DNA of 40,220 bases from Myxococcales bacterium (lineage in GTDB: Bacteria; Myxococcota_A; Polyangia; Polyangiales; Ga0077539), in the NCBI GenBank assembly GCA_013298625.1, contig JAAFIF010000089.1, positions 1 through 40,220 of the forward strand, given 5' to 3'. Under the pieces are notes generated by a model. It was not told the DNA's origin and made no database searches. It worked only from the letters and a program-made list of their open reading frames with translations. Positions 1-8,954 of the stretch are shown piece by piece. The position numbers were made by a program, and so were the translations under genes. The first letter of the stretch is position 1. Every line of letters begins with the position of its first letter.

Positions 1-36
1 GCACCAGGTCGTTTTCCGCCGCCGCACCCGTGATGT
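1..36. other. Probable non-phage DNA left of the phage end
   Basis: These bases lie outside the inferred left terminus (position 31 or 37). On the minus strand one frame is open and reads ITGAAAENDLV, but this is too short to identify. It does not continue the TrpA reading frame found beyond the right end, so the two flanks are not the two halves of one simple insertion. The exact boundary is uncertain by about 6 bp. Confidence 0.5.
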
Positions 37-103
37 TGAGCCCGAGTTTCGCGCCGAGCTAACGCGGCGCAAAATAAATCGGTTCGCCGAGCGCAATAAA
101 GTC
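31..103 (+). repeat. Left phage end: terminal inverted repeat and transposase-binding-like sites
   Basis: The sequence GTTGAGCCCGA at 35-45 is repeated in inverted orientation at 40098-40108. With 5'-TG ends, as in Mu-type elements, the terminus could be 31 (TGATGTTGAG, pairing with TGGGGTTGAG on the right) or 37 (TGAGCCCGA, pairing with 40106). Inside it lie GGCGCAAAATAAATCGG (66-82) and GCGCAATAAAGTC (91-103). Their reverse complements resemble the CCGATTTATT..TGCGCC, CCCATTTATCCCGG and CCGGTATTTATCTCGG motifs at the right end. By analogy with Mu L and R sites these are likely MuA-like transposase binding sites; this is inferred from repetition and position only. Confidence 0.75.
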
Positions 104-114
104 ACCCGCTCAAT

Positions 115-153
115 CACTGCGCCTATCGCACAACAATTGCGATAGGCGCAGTG
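115..153 (-). terminator. Long perfect hairpin after the methylase gene
   Basis: A perfect 16-bp inverted repeat, CACTGCGCCTATCGCA (115-130), is followed by a 7-base loop and its exact complement (138-153). It starts 9 bases beyond the methylase stop codon and just inside the left phage end. There is no T-run on either side, so it is not a canonical Rho-independent terminator. It may still stop leftward late transcription before it enters host DNA, stabilise the 3' end, or shield the phage from incoming host transcription. Confidence 0.5.
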
Positions 154-161
154 TATTCGCG

Positions 162-1148
162 CTACAGTTTCAGGCAGTGCGGCGAAAACCAGACGCGCTC
201 GCGCTTCGCGTTCGCCTTTCCGCGTCCGTTGCCGGTGTTGCCATAGCCCCCGTGCGCCTTCCACGACATCGCCCGCCATCCGCTTTGTTCGAGCGCTTCA
301 TGCCCCTCGCCCGCATAGCCGCAGAGGGCGATCCTCAGGAGTCGGTCATCGCCGTTCGCAACGCACCACGCTCGAACCTCGTGCGCCACTGACCCACTCT
401 CGACAGCGTAGAGCGACATCGATCTGCCCGTTTCGGCGCTGTACGGTGGGTCGAGAAACACCGCAGTCAGCCCGTGATACGTCGTCACAGATCGCGACAA
501 GACCCGAGCCCAATCGCCCTGCGCCACCCGCACATCCTGCAACCGAGCGGCCAGTGCCTGCATGTACTCGGCGAAGCGCTCGCCGCGACGCGCGTCCAAT
601 CGATGAACGCCGCATCCTGAGCTCATCTGTGGGATGGGTCGCGCAAACTCTCGCCCGCGCCGATCGTCACGCGCGGCGTGACTGAAGTGCACCCCATCCA
701 ATCGCCACGCGCCGCGTCCGGTGCACACCTGCCCGCCGATCGCGGTGGCCATTGCCCAACACCACCAACCCGCCGTTCTGGCGTCGTAGAAGTCCGGGTC
801 TTCGAGCGACCACGCCAGGCGCTCGCGCCGATTGATGAGCCACCCTTGGCGGGCATGCAGGTCGGCCTCGCTCACCGGCCAATCCGCGTAGTGCGCCACA
901 GCCACCGGGTCGCCGCGCACGGCGCGCCAAAAATTCACCACCATCCCGTCCTTGTCGTTGACGGTCTCCGGGATGAGACGAGTCGCCGCGTCTGGCCGCG
1001 CGAGCAGCATTGCGCCAGAGCCGAAGAACGGCTCCACGTAGTTGGCGGGCGCGCCAAATGCCGCCCAGACCTGAGCGGCGACCCTACTCTTGCCGCCGAA
1101 GTACGGGAACGGCGCTTTGAGCGGCCGCAGGCTCTTTGGTTGCTCCAT
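162..1148 (-). CDS. DNA adenine N6-methyltransferase, D12 (Dam-like) class
   Basis: A protein of 328 residues that should transfer a methyl group from S-adenosylmethionine to adenine in DNA. Visible motifs are PYFGGK (about 15-20, the D12-class motif I region), EPFFGSG (39-45, SAM binding) and the catalytic DPPY (233-236). The ATG at 1148 has AAGGAG seven bases upstream; the reading frame is open further upstream but that part is com in another frame. The gene overlaps com by 65 bases and is the last gene of the leftward late transcript. It occupies the place of mom in phage Mu, so its probable role is to modify phage DNA late in growth against host restriction. Its recognition sequence cannot be read from the sequence. 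Confidence 0.9.
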   Translation of the reverse strand: MEQPKSLRPLKAPFPYFGGKSRVAAQVWAAFGAPANYVEPFFGSGAMLLARPDAATRLIPETVNDKDGMVVNFWRAVRGDPVAVAHYADWPVSEADLHARQGWLINRRERLAWSLEDPDFYDARTAGWWCWAMATAIGGQVCTGRGAWRLDGVHFSHAARDDRRGREFARPIPQMSSGCGVHRLDARRGERFAEYMQALAARLQDVRVAQGDWARVLSRSVTTYHGLTAVFLDPPYSAETGRSMSLYAVESGSVAHEVRAWCVANGDDRLLRIALCGYAGEGHEALEQSGWRAMSWKAHGGYGNTGNGRGKANAKRERVWFSPHCLKL

Positions 1149-1311
1149 GAGCAGTCTCCTTGGTTGGCGACGCTCGCTGGCGCTCGTGGCGGTCGCTCTC
1201 GGCGACCCACTGATTGAGTGTCCGGCAACGCGGACACTTGATTTCCAGGCGGCGGAACGCTCCGCGCGCCAAAAGGCGGGCGCACTGCCCGCACCGACAG
1301 TCCTGCAACAT
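1084..1311 (-). CDS. com: Com-like zinc-finger translational regulator
   Basis: A protein of 75 residues. The N-terminal half has the Com pattern: Cys7-x2-Cys10 and Cys26-x2-Cys29 with IKCPRC, a four-cysteine zinc-binding site. Mu Com (about 62 residues) binds mom mRNA and opens a hairpin so that mom can be translated. Here com overlaps the start of the downstream methylase by 65 bases, and the methylase start codon sits inside a small hairpin, the same architecture as com-mom. ATG at 1311 is preceded by GAGGG. The C-terminal third, which overlaps the methylase, is low in complexity and less conserved. It probably controls translation of the methylase. Confidence 0.85.
   Translation of the reverse strand: MLQDCRCGQCARLLARGAFRRLEIKCPRCRTLNQWVAESDRHERQRASPTKETAHGATKEPAAAQSAVPVLRRQE
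1141..1153 (-). promoter_or_regulatory. Hairpin enclosing the methylase start codon
   Basis: On the minus strand the sequence reads TGCTC-ATG-GAGCA, a perfect 5-bp stem whose loop is the methylase start codon, with AAGGAG directly upstream. In Mu a translation-inhibitor stem-loop at the mom start is melted by Com. This structure is smaller but in the equivalent place. The function is inferred from this parallel. Confidence 0.5.
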
Positions 1312-1343
1312 ACGCAGCCCTCGTGCACACCGTACACTGACCG

Positions 1344-1359
1344 TGCCTGGTACCAGGCA
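1344..1359. promoter_or_regulatory. Perfect 16-bp palindrome upstream of com
   Basis: TGCCTGGTACCAGGCA is a perfect palindrome 33 bases upstream of the com start, in the 136-base gap between com and the preceding tail gene. It could be an operator for a dimeric regulator or form a short hairpin in the mRNA. Mu mom has its own regulated promoter in the equivalent gap, but no copy of this phage's late-promoter element is visible here. The rest of the gap shows no clear terminator. Confidence 0.4.
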
Positions 1360-1447
1360 GGGGGTCTACGGTCGAAACGCTGGTTTGTTCAGCGATGGAG
1401 ATGGCGCTCGCCCGGTTGCCGCCGAGCGGGCGTCGCCCCCTCTTAAA

Positions 1448-2326
1448 TCACCGCCGTAGCAGCTCCAGGCTCATATCCCAGGTGAGCGGGCCGTTTACCG
1501 GAACGTCATCAAAGCGCGGTGGGCGACCAAACTTCACGTACTCGCCCGGCAGATTCGCCTGGTGCTTGTAAATGAACGCGTCGCGCCTGAACAGGTCGTA
1601 GAACGTCTCCATGTCCCATCGCTGGCGCGCATTGACGCGGATATTGCGGAGCGAGTACGCGTTGGATCGGCGATCCCAAAACATCTGCGACGTCAGCCGA
1701 CCGCCGGTCGAGCGCTCCTGCCTGATGTCATCGAGCAACTGGTTCTGACCAAGCGAGCAGTAATCCGGCAGCGTCTGCGTCTCAAGCGATACCAGATTGA
1801 GCGTTGGCGAGCCGCTGCTCGCGAAAGGAAACGGTCGCATGTTCGTGCTGCTGGACAGCCCCGGCAAGGCCATGCCGTCGCGCCAAAGCCACAAAACGGT
1901 CTCGCGAAAGCGCGAAATGCGAATGTTCGCGATCTTGAACCGGAGGTAGAGCGAGGGATTAAGACCGCCGCTACCGCTGTAGCCAACGCGCCAGTTGCTT
2001 GCCGCAACAGAGAACGGAAGCGGCAGCACGCGACGATACCATCCGCCGCTCGATCGCTCAATGACGTTTGGCGCGACCGATGCAGTCCACGAACCCGCCA
2101 ACCCGTCCTGATCGGCCTGTGTCGTAATGACATCGCCACCGGAATCGTAGACAACGAATCCGAAGCTCGATATTGACGGCCCTGGCATCGTCTCCACGAA
2201 GAGGTCGTACTCCAGGTGGCTGTTGCCATCGAGGTAAACGGACGCGCTACCAGGCAGCGTAAACAACGCGCTCATCGTCGCGCCGGATCCGGTGCTCGCG
2301 CCCTCAAAGCTCAGTGCCCTAGCCAT
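1448..2326 (-). CDS. Virion/tail-associated protein, unknown
   Basis: A protein of 292 residues with no family I can name. Residues 1 to about 155 are rich in Ser, Gly and aromatic beta-strand-like segments, suggesting a jelly-roll or carbohydrate-binding type fold. The C-terminal third (about 190-292) contains a conserved-looking block with QRWDMETFYDLFRRDAF and ends DMSLELLRR. It follows the tail tip gene after three bases and has an AGGGGGTAGAG ribosome site before ATG 2326. Its position at the end of the tail operon suggests a distal tail or receptor-binding component. This is inference from order. Confidence 0.6.
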   Translation of the reverse strand: MARALSFEGASTGSGATMSALFTLPGSASVYLDGNSHLEYDLFVETMPGPSISSFGFVVYDSGGDVITTQADQDGLAGSWTASVAPNVIERSSGGWYRRVLPLPFSVAASNWRVGYSGSGGLNPSLYLRFKIANIRISRFRETVLWLWRDGMALPGLSSSTNMRPFPFASSGSPTLNLVSLETQTLPDYCSLGQNQLLDDIRQERSTGGRLTSQMFWDRRSNAYSLRNIRVNARQRWDMETFYDLFRRDAFIYKHQANLPGEYVKFGRPPRFDDVPVNGPLTWDMSLELLRR

Positions 2327-2329
2327 TCT

Positions 2330-4843
2330 CTACCCCCTATATTGAAACAGCGCGTAGCCGTCAATCAGATCGCCGCGCGCGTCTTTCGCCTGCGACTTGA
2401 TCTCGTGATTGCTGCTGCCCGCGTAGCGGTATTGGTGCGTGCCGCTCTGCGCGTAGTGCGTCTGGTACGCAACGGCGCGGTTGGTCGGGTAGCTTGAGGT
2501 CAGCACGCTTCCCGCTGTGACGAACGCGCTGCCATCGAACGTGTAGTTGAACGCCCCGCCCGGCGGCGTGTCGGGAAGCGTCACGCGCGTGTCCGAGACG
2601 CGCAATTCGACCGGGACGCTGAACACCCCGCCGTTGTTGTAGCGCACCCACACCTTGTCCGGCGGGAACCACTCCGTGTTAGGCCCGGTGTAGCCGGTGA
2701 GCGCATTGGCGTACGTTCCCGCCGTCGCCGACCCAAGCGCGTTGGTTGTTCCAGCGCCGAACACGCGATCGGCGGTGAGCCCAAGCGCGATGGTCGCCAC
2801 GTCCGCGAGCGCCGGATCGCTTTGTTTGCGCCCTCGCCAAAACGTCCACTGCGTCTGCGCCCCAGCGTCGTCGCGCACCCGGCTCGCGCTGCCAAAGGTC
2901 GCGGCCACGCCCCAGCCGAACCAAAGCTCGGTGCGGGTAATCGTGGTCAGGTTGGTGTCGCAGCGGATGGTCCGCGTGAACTCGTTCCAGTACACGTAGT
3001 CCAGGCTCACGAATGTCGCCCGCCGCGCGTTGTGCCCGTAGCACCAGACGCGCTGCGTTGGCACTGGCGGACAGGTCGCCGCCGAGATCAGCTGGTTCGC
3101 GCTGCTCCATGCCCCTGGCAACTGACCAGGCACGCGGCTGCGCACGCGCGCGCGCACGGTGTATGTGACGCCGATGGTCGCGGGCACGCTCAAGAACTCG
3201 GGTGCGCCAACGGTTGTTGACTGCACCAGGCTCGCGCCGTTGTACACCTCGACGTCGTAGCCGTCGTTGCACGGGAACGTCGTCGCCGTCCATATCGCGC
3301 GCACCCGCAAAATACACGCGTAGCCGCCGCCCGATTGAGGCTCGTTGACCGAGCGCTGGCTCAGCGCAAAGCCCACCATGCCCGGCACCGTCGTGCAGTT
3401 CGACGCCCCGCTGCCAAGCGTCTGCGGCTGCGTCTGAATGACGCCGCCGTACACCCCCGCGTCGTACTCGGAGAGCTTCGCGTACACCTGACCGAATCCG
3501 GTATCGGTCATCGTGTCGACCGTCCACACCTTGCCGGTCAGCCCAATCGGGTGGGTGGTGGCGATGCAGTCCGCCTTCTGTAGCTTCATGCCCTCCGCGC
3601 CCAGCCCAATGCCCCACGAACGCACCGACAGAATGCCGGTCAGCAACCGTCGCAGCGCAATCGCCTGCGCCTGCCGAAAGCTCTGGCAGGCGGTCAAGTC
3701 CACCGAGCCCGGAATCTCCGGCAGTTCGCCGGTCAGCACGCGCGGGTCGTACAGCGTGAAGCTCTCACGCCGCCACGGCTTCACGCTCGTGTTGGTGTAG
3801 CTCACCTCCATCGACGTCGGCGCAGCGGTCACCTCGCGATCGGTGATCGACTCGAAGCGCAGGATGCGCGTCTCGTCATAGCTCGCCACCGGCGCGCGCG
3901 CCACGTCCGGAATCAGGCTCACTGTATCGCCCAGGCGATCGACGAAGCACATCGCATGCGTGCGCATCATCTGCTCGACCTGCTCGTTGCTCATCGGCTT
4001 GAACAGCGTGAACCCGACCTCTGATCGCCGCGACGTATTCGGCGCAGCGCCGATCGTCTCGTCGTTGAAATTCGCCGCTGCGGTGAGCGAGGCGTTGTCA
4101 AGCGACAGCCGCTGACCGTAGCGCGGTAGCACGTTGCGCGCGATCGCCTGCCCGCTGGTCAGGAAGTCGCCGAACACGAGCGACGCATTGTCGTTGTACG
4201 CCCACGTCGTTGGGTTGCTCGCCGACTGCCCGCCGACGCGCGGATCGAACACGAGCTTGCCAAGGTACTCCACGTCTACGCCGCGCAGCTCGCTGGTGGC
4301 GTAAGCCGTCGCCGGTATCACGATCACCACGTACGCAAGGCCGAGCATCGCATCGGCGTAGGTGATGCCGTACTCCGCCATCGTCGCCACCACGGTCGGA
4401 TCGGCCACCTGCGTCATGGTGCCGGTGTAGGCGGTGTAGCTCACCCCCGAGCGCAGCACCTGGTTGTTGATCTCCACGCCGATCACACCGCCGATCGGCC
4501 CCTCGCAGAGCAGCTGCACCAGCACCAGCGCGCCGGTCGATGGCCGAATCCGCCACAGCACCGTGTAGCCGCTCCATCGGCAAGGGCCGTACGACAGCGG
4601 CACGTACTTCCCGGCCGCCGAGACGAACGCGGTTTGAGGCGGCGAAATCGCGCCCGCCACCGAGGAGAGCGTGCGGCTGCTCGCAAACGACCGCGCCTGC
4701 TCGATCGGCGCAGGCCCGAGCGGCACCAGCGACTGCGGCGGCAGGTGAATCGGGTTGGGCGCGATCACGCCGCCGCCGGAACCGGCGGTCGCCGCGCTCG
4801 ACGAAGCGGCGGGCAGCCCGCCCGGGCGCGTGCTGTCGGTCAT
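2330..4843 (-). CDS. Large tail tip protein (host-specificity, lambda J-like position)
   Basis: A protein of 837 residues. ATG 4843 overlaps the stop of the upstream gene (ATGA); an open frame of 98 codons before it is a shadow. The N-terminus is low-complexity, Ser/Ala/Gly rich. The middle contains a hub-like domain (for example YGPCRWSGYTVLW, VDVEYLGKLVFDPRVGG). Around residues 480-590 there is a fibronectin-III-like stretch (YDVEVYNGASL ... YTVRARVRSR), and the end is beta-rich. Length, order after the tape measure and small hub gene, and FN3-like content match the central tail fibre of siphoviruses, which contacts the host receptor. The family assignment is by architecture. Confidence 0.75.
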   Translation of the reverse strand: MTDSTRPGGLPAASSSAATAGSGGGVIAPNPIHLPPQSLVPLGPAPIEQARSFASSRTLSSVAGAISPPQTAFVSAAGKYVPLSYGPCRWSGYTVLWRIRPSTGALVLVQLLCEGPIGGVIGVEINNQVLRSGVSYTAYTGTMTQVADPTVVATMAEYGITYADAMLGLAYVVIVIPATAYATSELRGVDVEYLGKLVFDPRVGGQSASNPTTWAYNDNASLVFGDFLTSGQAIARNVLPRYGQRLSLDNASLTAAANFNDETIGAAPNTSRRSEVGFTLFKPMSNEQVEQMMRTHAMCFVDRLGDTVSLIPDVARAPVASYDETRILRFESITDREVTAAPTSMEVSYTNTSVKPWRRESFTLYDPRVLTGELPEIPGSVDLTACQSFRQAQAIALRRLLTGILSVRSWGIGLGAEGMKLQKADCIATTHPIGLTGKVWTVDTMTDTGFGQVYAKLSEYDAGVYGGVIQTQPQTLGSGASNCTTVPGMVGFALSQRSVNEPQSGGGYACILRVRAIWTATTFPCNDGYDVEVYNGASLVQSTTVGAPEFLSVPATIGVTYTVRARVRSRVPGQLPGAWSSANQLISAATCPPVPTQRVWCYGHNARRATFVSLDYVYWNEFTRTIRCDTNLTTITRTELWFGWGVAATFGSASRVRDDAGAQTQWTFWRGRKQSDPALADVATIALGLTADRVFGAGTTNALGSATAGTYANALTGYTGPNTEWFPPDKVWVRYNNGGVFSVPVELRVSDTRVTLPDTPPGGAFNYTFDGSAFVTAGSVLTSSYPTNRAVAYQTHYAQSGTHQYRYAGSSNHEIKSQAKDARGDLIDGYALFQYRG

Positions 4844-5400
4844 TGCCCGCCTCCCATTTGTAGGGTGCCGCCGTTGTACGGCAGCGCATCGCCCACGCCG
4901 GGCACGTAGTTGAACACCGGCGGCGCGATTCGCGCGATCGGCGTCATCGACTCTGCCGCGTAAGCGGTCGAGCATTTGAGCGTCACCGCAAGCGGCGCAA
5001 CGTCGCAGGACAGCACCCGCCCGCCGAAGATGTACACCAGACGACCCGCCGCCAGCGCCCCGACCAGATCGGCGTCGAGCGACGCCCGCCACCACAGCTT
5101 GATCTGCGCCCCGCGTAACAGGTTCGCCAGCGACCAATCGCCGAAGTCCGCGCCAAGCGCATTGATCGCCGCCTGCCGCGACACGTCAAGCGCCATCGAC
5201 TGGGTTGAGCTGCCCGCCCAGGCGAGCGCCTGCGCATAGCGCCAGCCATGCGTTGCCGCATTGCCCGCGCCCGTCCAGTTCACGTCGTAGTTCGCAAAGC
5301 GAAAGCTCGCGCCGCCCAGCAACGTGAGCTCCATGTAGTAGCTGATCGCGGGCGTCTCAAGCGCCGCCTCATCGTCGAACACACCGGGTAGGGATCTCAC
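4840..5400 (-). CDS. Tail tip/baseplate hub-like protein
   Basis: A protein of 186 residues with a GTG start at 5400 that overlaps the tape-measure stop (GTGA), and ATGA overlap with the next gene, so translation is coupled on both sides. The sequence is beta-rich (YYMELTLLGGASFRFANYDVNW near the N-terminus; AAGRLVYIFGGRVLSCDV near 120). It sits where small tip proteins (DUF2163-like, or lambda M/L-like) lie in siphoviruses of this type. It probably connects the tail tube to the tip fibre. The exact family is uncertain. Confidence 0.6.
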   Translation of the reverse strand: MRSLPGVFDDEAALETPAISYYMELTLLGGASFRFANYDVNWTGAGNAATHGWRYAQALAWAGSSTQSMALDVSRQAAINALGADFGDWSLANLLRGAQIKLWWRASLDADLVGALAAGRLVYIFGGRVLSCDVAPLAVTLKCSTAYAAESMTPIARIAPPVFNYVPGVGDALPYNGGTLQMGGGQ

Positions 5401-8400
5401 GCGCCTGCCTCCGTATCAACCGGGTAGCGCGTACCGTCGCGCGTCTCGATGTAGCCGGTCACCACAATCGGGCGACCGGTCACCTCGTCGAATTTTTCGG
5501 CGGCGCGCTGAATCGTGTTCGCCGCCGTTTGCATGTCGGCCGCCACCTTCTCCATGCCCTGCACGATCGCGATCTTGATCTCCTGCCCGAAGGCCTTTGC
5601 CTCGGCCACCGCCGCTTCCTTCGCCGCTGCGAGGCGCTCCTGCGCGAGCTTGTCGGCGTTCTCCGCCAGCTTCGCGAACTGCTCGCCGGTGTCCTTCTTC
5701 TGCTGCTCGTCGAGCAAGCCGAAGGCGCTGCGCAGGTACTCGTTGTACTGCGCCGAAAGCTCGCGGATGCGCTGCGGATCGGTCGCCGTTTGCAGCTCGG
5801 CAAACGCACCGGCCGCCGCCTCGTCGAAGAACGCGTACTTCTGGCTCTCGTCCATCGTCGCCAGGCGGAAGTCCTCCGCGCTCTGTTTGAACATCGCGCC
5901 GATCTCGCCGCTGATCTGCGCGATCTGAAGCAAGAGCCCCTGCAGCATCTGCAAACGCGTCGCCTCGGCTTGCGCCAGCTCCTGCGCCTTCGCAAGCGTG
6001 CCATCGAACGCCTCGGCGAGCTCCAGCACCTTCACCGACTGCGCCGTGAGCGCCTGGGCGGGCGTGCGCGCCGCCGCGTCGATCATCTTCTGAACCTCGG
6101 CCTCGAAGTCGAGCGAGGTGAGCTTGAGCGTTGCCCCGAGCGTCGCCAGCGTGTTGCGCGTCTCATCGCTCGCGTTTACGAACGCCGAGAGCGACAGGTT
6201 CAACTGCGGCACTTCCGCGATCACCATATCGAACGCGTTCGACAGGTCGATCACCTTCGCGACGTACTTCACCAGCTCGTCGGTGCCGCCGCTGAAATTC
6301 GCGATCGTGTTCGCGATCGATGCGTCGATCCCCGCGAACACTGCGCTGTAGCGCTCTTTCAGGAAGCGCTCGGTCGCGCCCTTCAGCGACGCCTCGGTCT
6401 CCTCCTTGTCGTTCGCGCCGAACCAGCTGCCGTCGTCGATCGCCTGCACGCGATCGCGCGCGGCCGCGAGTTCGTCCGGGCGCTTCAGGAACTGCTTCAC
6501 CACGGCGTCGTCGAGCTTGGCCACCGTGTCGATGAACGGCTGCACCATCGAGTTTTCGAAGTCGCCCGCGAAGTCGTAGGCACCGAACGGGGACTCGATC
6601 AACTGCGTGCGGTTGCCGCGATTCACGCCATCCGCGCCGTTGTCAAACTTGAAGCCCTGCTCGTCGAAGTCCACGAACATGGACACCAGCCCGGCAATGA
6701 TGCCGATCGGCCCGAGCAAACTGCCCAAGCCCGTCATCACTCCCGAGAGCCCGCCTGCCGCAAAGTTCGCGAACGCGGTGGAGAACGCCGAGCTGATCGC
6801 GCCGGTGAAGCCAAGCGAGCCGATGTTCGACACGAACGAGCCGAAGCCCGCGAGGAAGCCCGTCTCTGCGCCGCCCGCGATGAAGCCGCCGATGGAGTTC
6901 AGAATGCCTGCACCACCGCCGCCGCCCAAGCCGAGCAGCGAGCCGATGTTGAACCCGCCGCCACCACCGCCGCCGCCCGAGCCGCCGAGCCCGAGGAAGT
7001 TGCTCACCGCGTTCACGCCGCCCTGCGTGATCATCTGGATCGTCGGCCGCAGGATCAGGTTGTTCACCGACTGGCGCAGGTAGCTCACGAACGAGTCCGT
7101 CACGCTCTTGCCGCTCACGATCGCATCGGTGATCGCGTTGGCGAGGCCGTCGCCGAACTCTTTGACCTGCGTGAATGCCGCCTGGTCGATGATGCCTTGT
7201 CGCGTCTTCTCTTTCAGCTCGGCGTACCCGGTCTTAAGCGCGTCGAGCGTGTTGAGCGCCGCCTGCACCTGCTCGATAGGAACACTGCCCTCAGCGTACG
7301 CCTTCTCTAGCGCGGCAATCTCGGCGACCAATCGCAAACGCTGGCGCTGATAGTCCACTTCGAGCCGCGACAGCTCCGTCATGACGCGCGCCTCGACGTT
7401 GCTCTTCCCGCGCAGCGACGCTTCAAGGTCGAGCGCCTTCATGCGCTCAGCCAGATCGCGTTGCTGCTCATCGGCAAACGCCAGCAACGAGGCGAACTGT
7501 TGCTCGGCCGCTCGATCCAGCTTCTCGAATTCGAACACGCGCTGCTTGTCGATATCGAGCAGCGCGCGCTCGGCAACCAGCTCGCGCGCACGCAATTGTT
7601 CGCGCTGCCCGGAGAGCTGCCATATCTGCTGTTCGAGCTTGAGCCGCTCTTTCTTGTCGGTCGTGATCGCGAGCTCGTCATTGAGTCGCAGGTCAAACGC
7701 CTTGGCTTGAGCCACCTGCTCGCGAATCGCGTCCAGCTGCGCCTTCGCATCCTGCTCGCGCAGCGCCGCCGTCTGCGAGAGGTAGGCACGCTGGTCGATC
7801 AGTTGCAGCTCGAGCGCGCGGCGCAGGTCTTGTTGCTGACCTGCTAACCCGTCTCGCATGATCGCCGCTTCCGCTTGCGCCATCGCGCCGAAGGCTTGCG
7901 CGCGGGCTGCCGCCACCTGGTTGAAGAGCTGCGTGAGCTCGCCCAGCATGCCGCCCGCGCTTTGATTGCCGAGCAGCTTCGCGGCGGCATCGGTCGAGCT
8001 CTCGCTAGCCGCGCGCTTCGCGGCGAACGCTTCGCGAATGCCCTCGCGAGCACGCTCACCCTCCTGCGCAATCAGCGTGCGCCGCGCCTCGAGCTGCGAG
8101 GCGATATCGAGCGAGCGCTCTTCAAACGTGCGCGTATCCTGCAGGCGCTTCCTGATCTCGTCGGCGAATGCGGTAATGCGCGCACCTGCAGCCTCAAGGC
8201 CGGGGATGTTCGAAAGCACGCCGCCGATCCGCTCCGCCATGTCGGCGTAGAGCGGGTAGATCACGTTCACCACGGCGCGGAACTTGGTCTCGATGAACGC
8301 GGCGAGCTTCTCGGTGGCCTCCTCGACGTAGCTCCAGCCGGTGCGGAAGAACTGCACCAGGCGGTTCACGATGAGCTGAACGCTCTCGCTCTCCTCGTAG

Positions 8401-8954
8401 ATCGTCTTCGCGATGTTGATCGCGGCGAACACGGCGAAGAGCCCGAGGAAGGCGAGCTTCAGCTTACCCACGGCACCGCTCGCGAACTCGCTCGCGATGC
8501 CGGTGAAGCGCACCGATTGCGCCATGCTCGCGAGCTGCAATCCGTAGTCCGCTGCGCCCGACGCGCCATCGGTGAGCGCGCTGCCGAACTCTTCCTGCAG
8601 CTGCGCGGCACCGCCGAGCACATCCGTGTAGCCCTCGGCGGACACACCGAGCGCGGCCAGCAATCCGCTGCCCGCATCAGTCGCCGCGTTGAACAAGTCC
8701 TGCGCAAGCGCGCTGTCTTTGATCGCGCTCTCGATCGCCTCCACGCCCACGCCGAAGCCCTCGAGCGTGGTCTTCGCGGTGTCGTAGCCGTCGGCGATCG
8801 CCTTCGCGCCTTCGCCCAGCGCCGCACCCTTCGCGCGCAGCGACTCCATCGAGCTGCCGAGGTTCGTCGTCGCCTGATCGGCGCGTTCGAGCACGCTCGT
8901 GTAGTCGTCGTCCTCGCCGGTCAGGCGTACGCCGAGATCGATCACCTGGCTCAT
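5397..8954 (-). CDS. Tail tape measure protein
   Basis: A protein of 1185 residues, the longest in the phage. It contains long coiled-coil Ala/Glu/Gln/Arg-rich stretches (about 240-600 and 1020-1150), a hydrophobic Gly-rich centre (about 650-790, with runs of Gly and segments such as GSLLGLGGGGGAG and LLGPIGIIAGLVSMFVDF) and a charged C-terminus. This pattern, and its place directly after the frameshifted chaperone, is typical of tape measure proteins. These set tail length and are ejected with DNA, the hydrophobic part probably entering the host membrane. ATG 8954 overlaps the upstream stop (ATGA). Long open frames on the opposite strand across this gene are shadows of its codon bias. Confidence 0.93.
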   Translation of the reverse strand: MSQVIDLGVRLTGEDDDYTSVLERADQATTNLGSSMESLRAKGAALGEGAKAIADGYDTAKTTLEGFGVGVEAIESAIKDSALAQDLFNAATDAGSGLLAALGVSAEGYTDVLGGAAQLQEEFGSALTDGASGAADYGLQLASMAQSVRFTGIASEFASGAVGKLKLAFLGLFAVFAAINIAKTIYEESESVQLIVNRLVQFFRTGWSYVEEATEKLAAFIETKFRAVVNVIYPLYADMAERIGGVLSNIPGLEAAGARITAFADEIRKRLQDTRTFEERSLDIASQLEARRTLIAQEGERAREGIREAFAAKRAASESSTDAAAKLLGNQSAGGMLGELTQLFNQVAAARAQAFGAMAQAEAAIMRDGLAGQQQDLRRALELQLIDQRAYLSQTAALREQDAKAQLDAIREQVAQAKAFDLRLNDELAITTDKKERLKLEQQIWQLSGQREQLRARELVAERALLDIDKQRVFEFEKLDRAAEQQFASLLAFADEQQRDLAERMKALDLEASLRGKSNVEARVMTELSRLEVDYQRQRLRLVAEIAALEKAYAEGSVPIEQVQAALNTLDALKTGYAELKEKTRQGIIDQAAFTQVKEFGDGLANAITDAIVSGKSVTDSFVSYLRQSVNNLILRPTIQMITQGGVNAVSNFLGLGGSGGGGGGGGFNIGSLLGLGGGGGAGILNSIGGFIAGGAETGFLAGFGSFVSNIGSLGFTGAISSAFSTAFANFAAGGLSGVMTGLGSLLGPIGIIAGLVSMFVDFDEQGFKFDNGADGVNRGNRTQLIESPFGAYDFAGDFENSMVQPFIDTVAKLDDAVVKQFLKRPDELAAARDRVQAIDDGSWFGANDKEETEASLKGATERFLKERYSAVFAGIDASIANTIANFSGGTDELVKYVAKVIDLSNAFDMVIAEVPQLNLSLSAFVNASDETRNTLATLGATLKLTSLDFEAEVQKMIDAAARTPAQALTAQSVKVLELAEAFDGTLAKAQELAQAEATRLQMLQGLLLQIAQISGEIGAMFKQSAEDFRLATMDESQKYAFFDEAAAGAFAELQTATDPQRIRELSAQYNEYLRSAFGLLDEQQKKDTGEQFAKLAENADKLAQERLAAAKEAAVAEAKAFGQEIKIAIVQGMEKVAADMQTAANTIQRAAEKFDEVTGRPIVVTGYIETRDGTRYPVDTEAGA

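Noticed and set aside
1375..1445. Possible terminator between the last tail gene and com
   Set aside because: An imperfect GC-rich stem can be drawn but there is no T-run, so it cannot be supported.
5529..7310. 593-codon plus-strand ORF opposite the tape measure gene
   Set aside because: It is the complement of a strongly codon-biased gene, is rich in Arg, Leu and His and has no ribosome site or neighbours on that strand.
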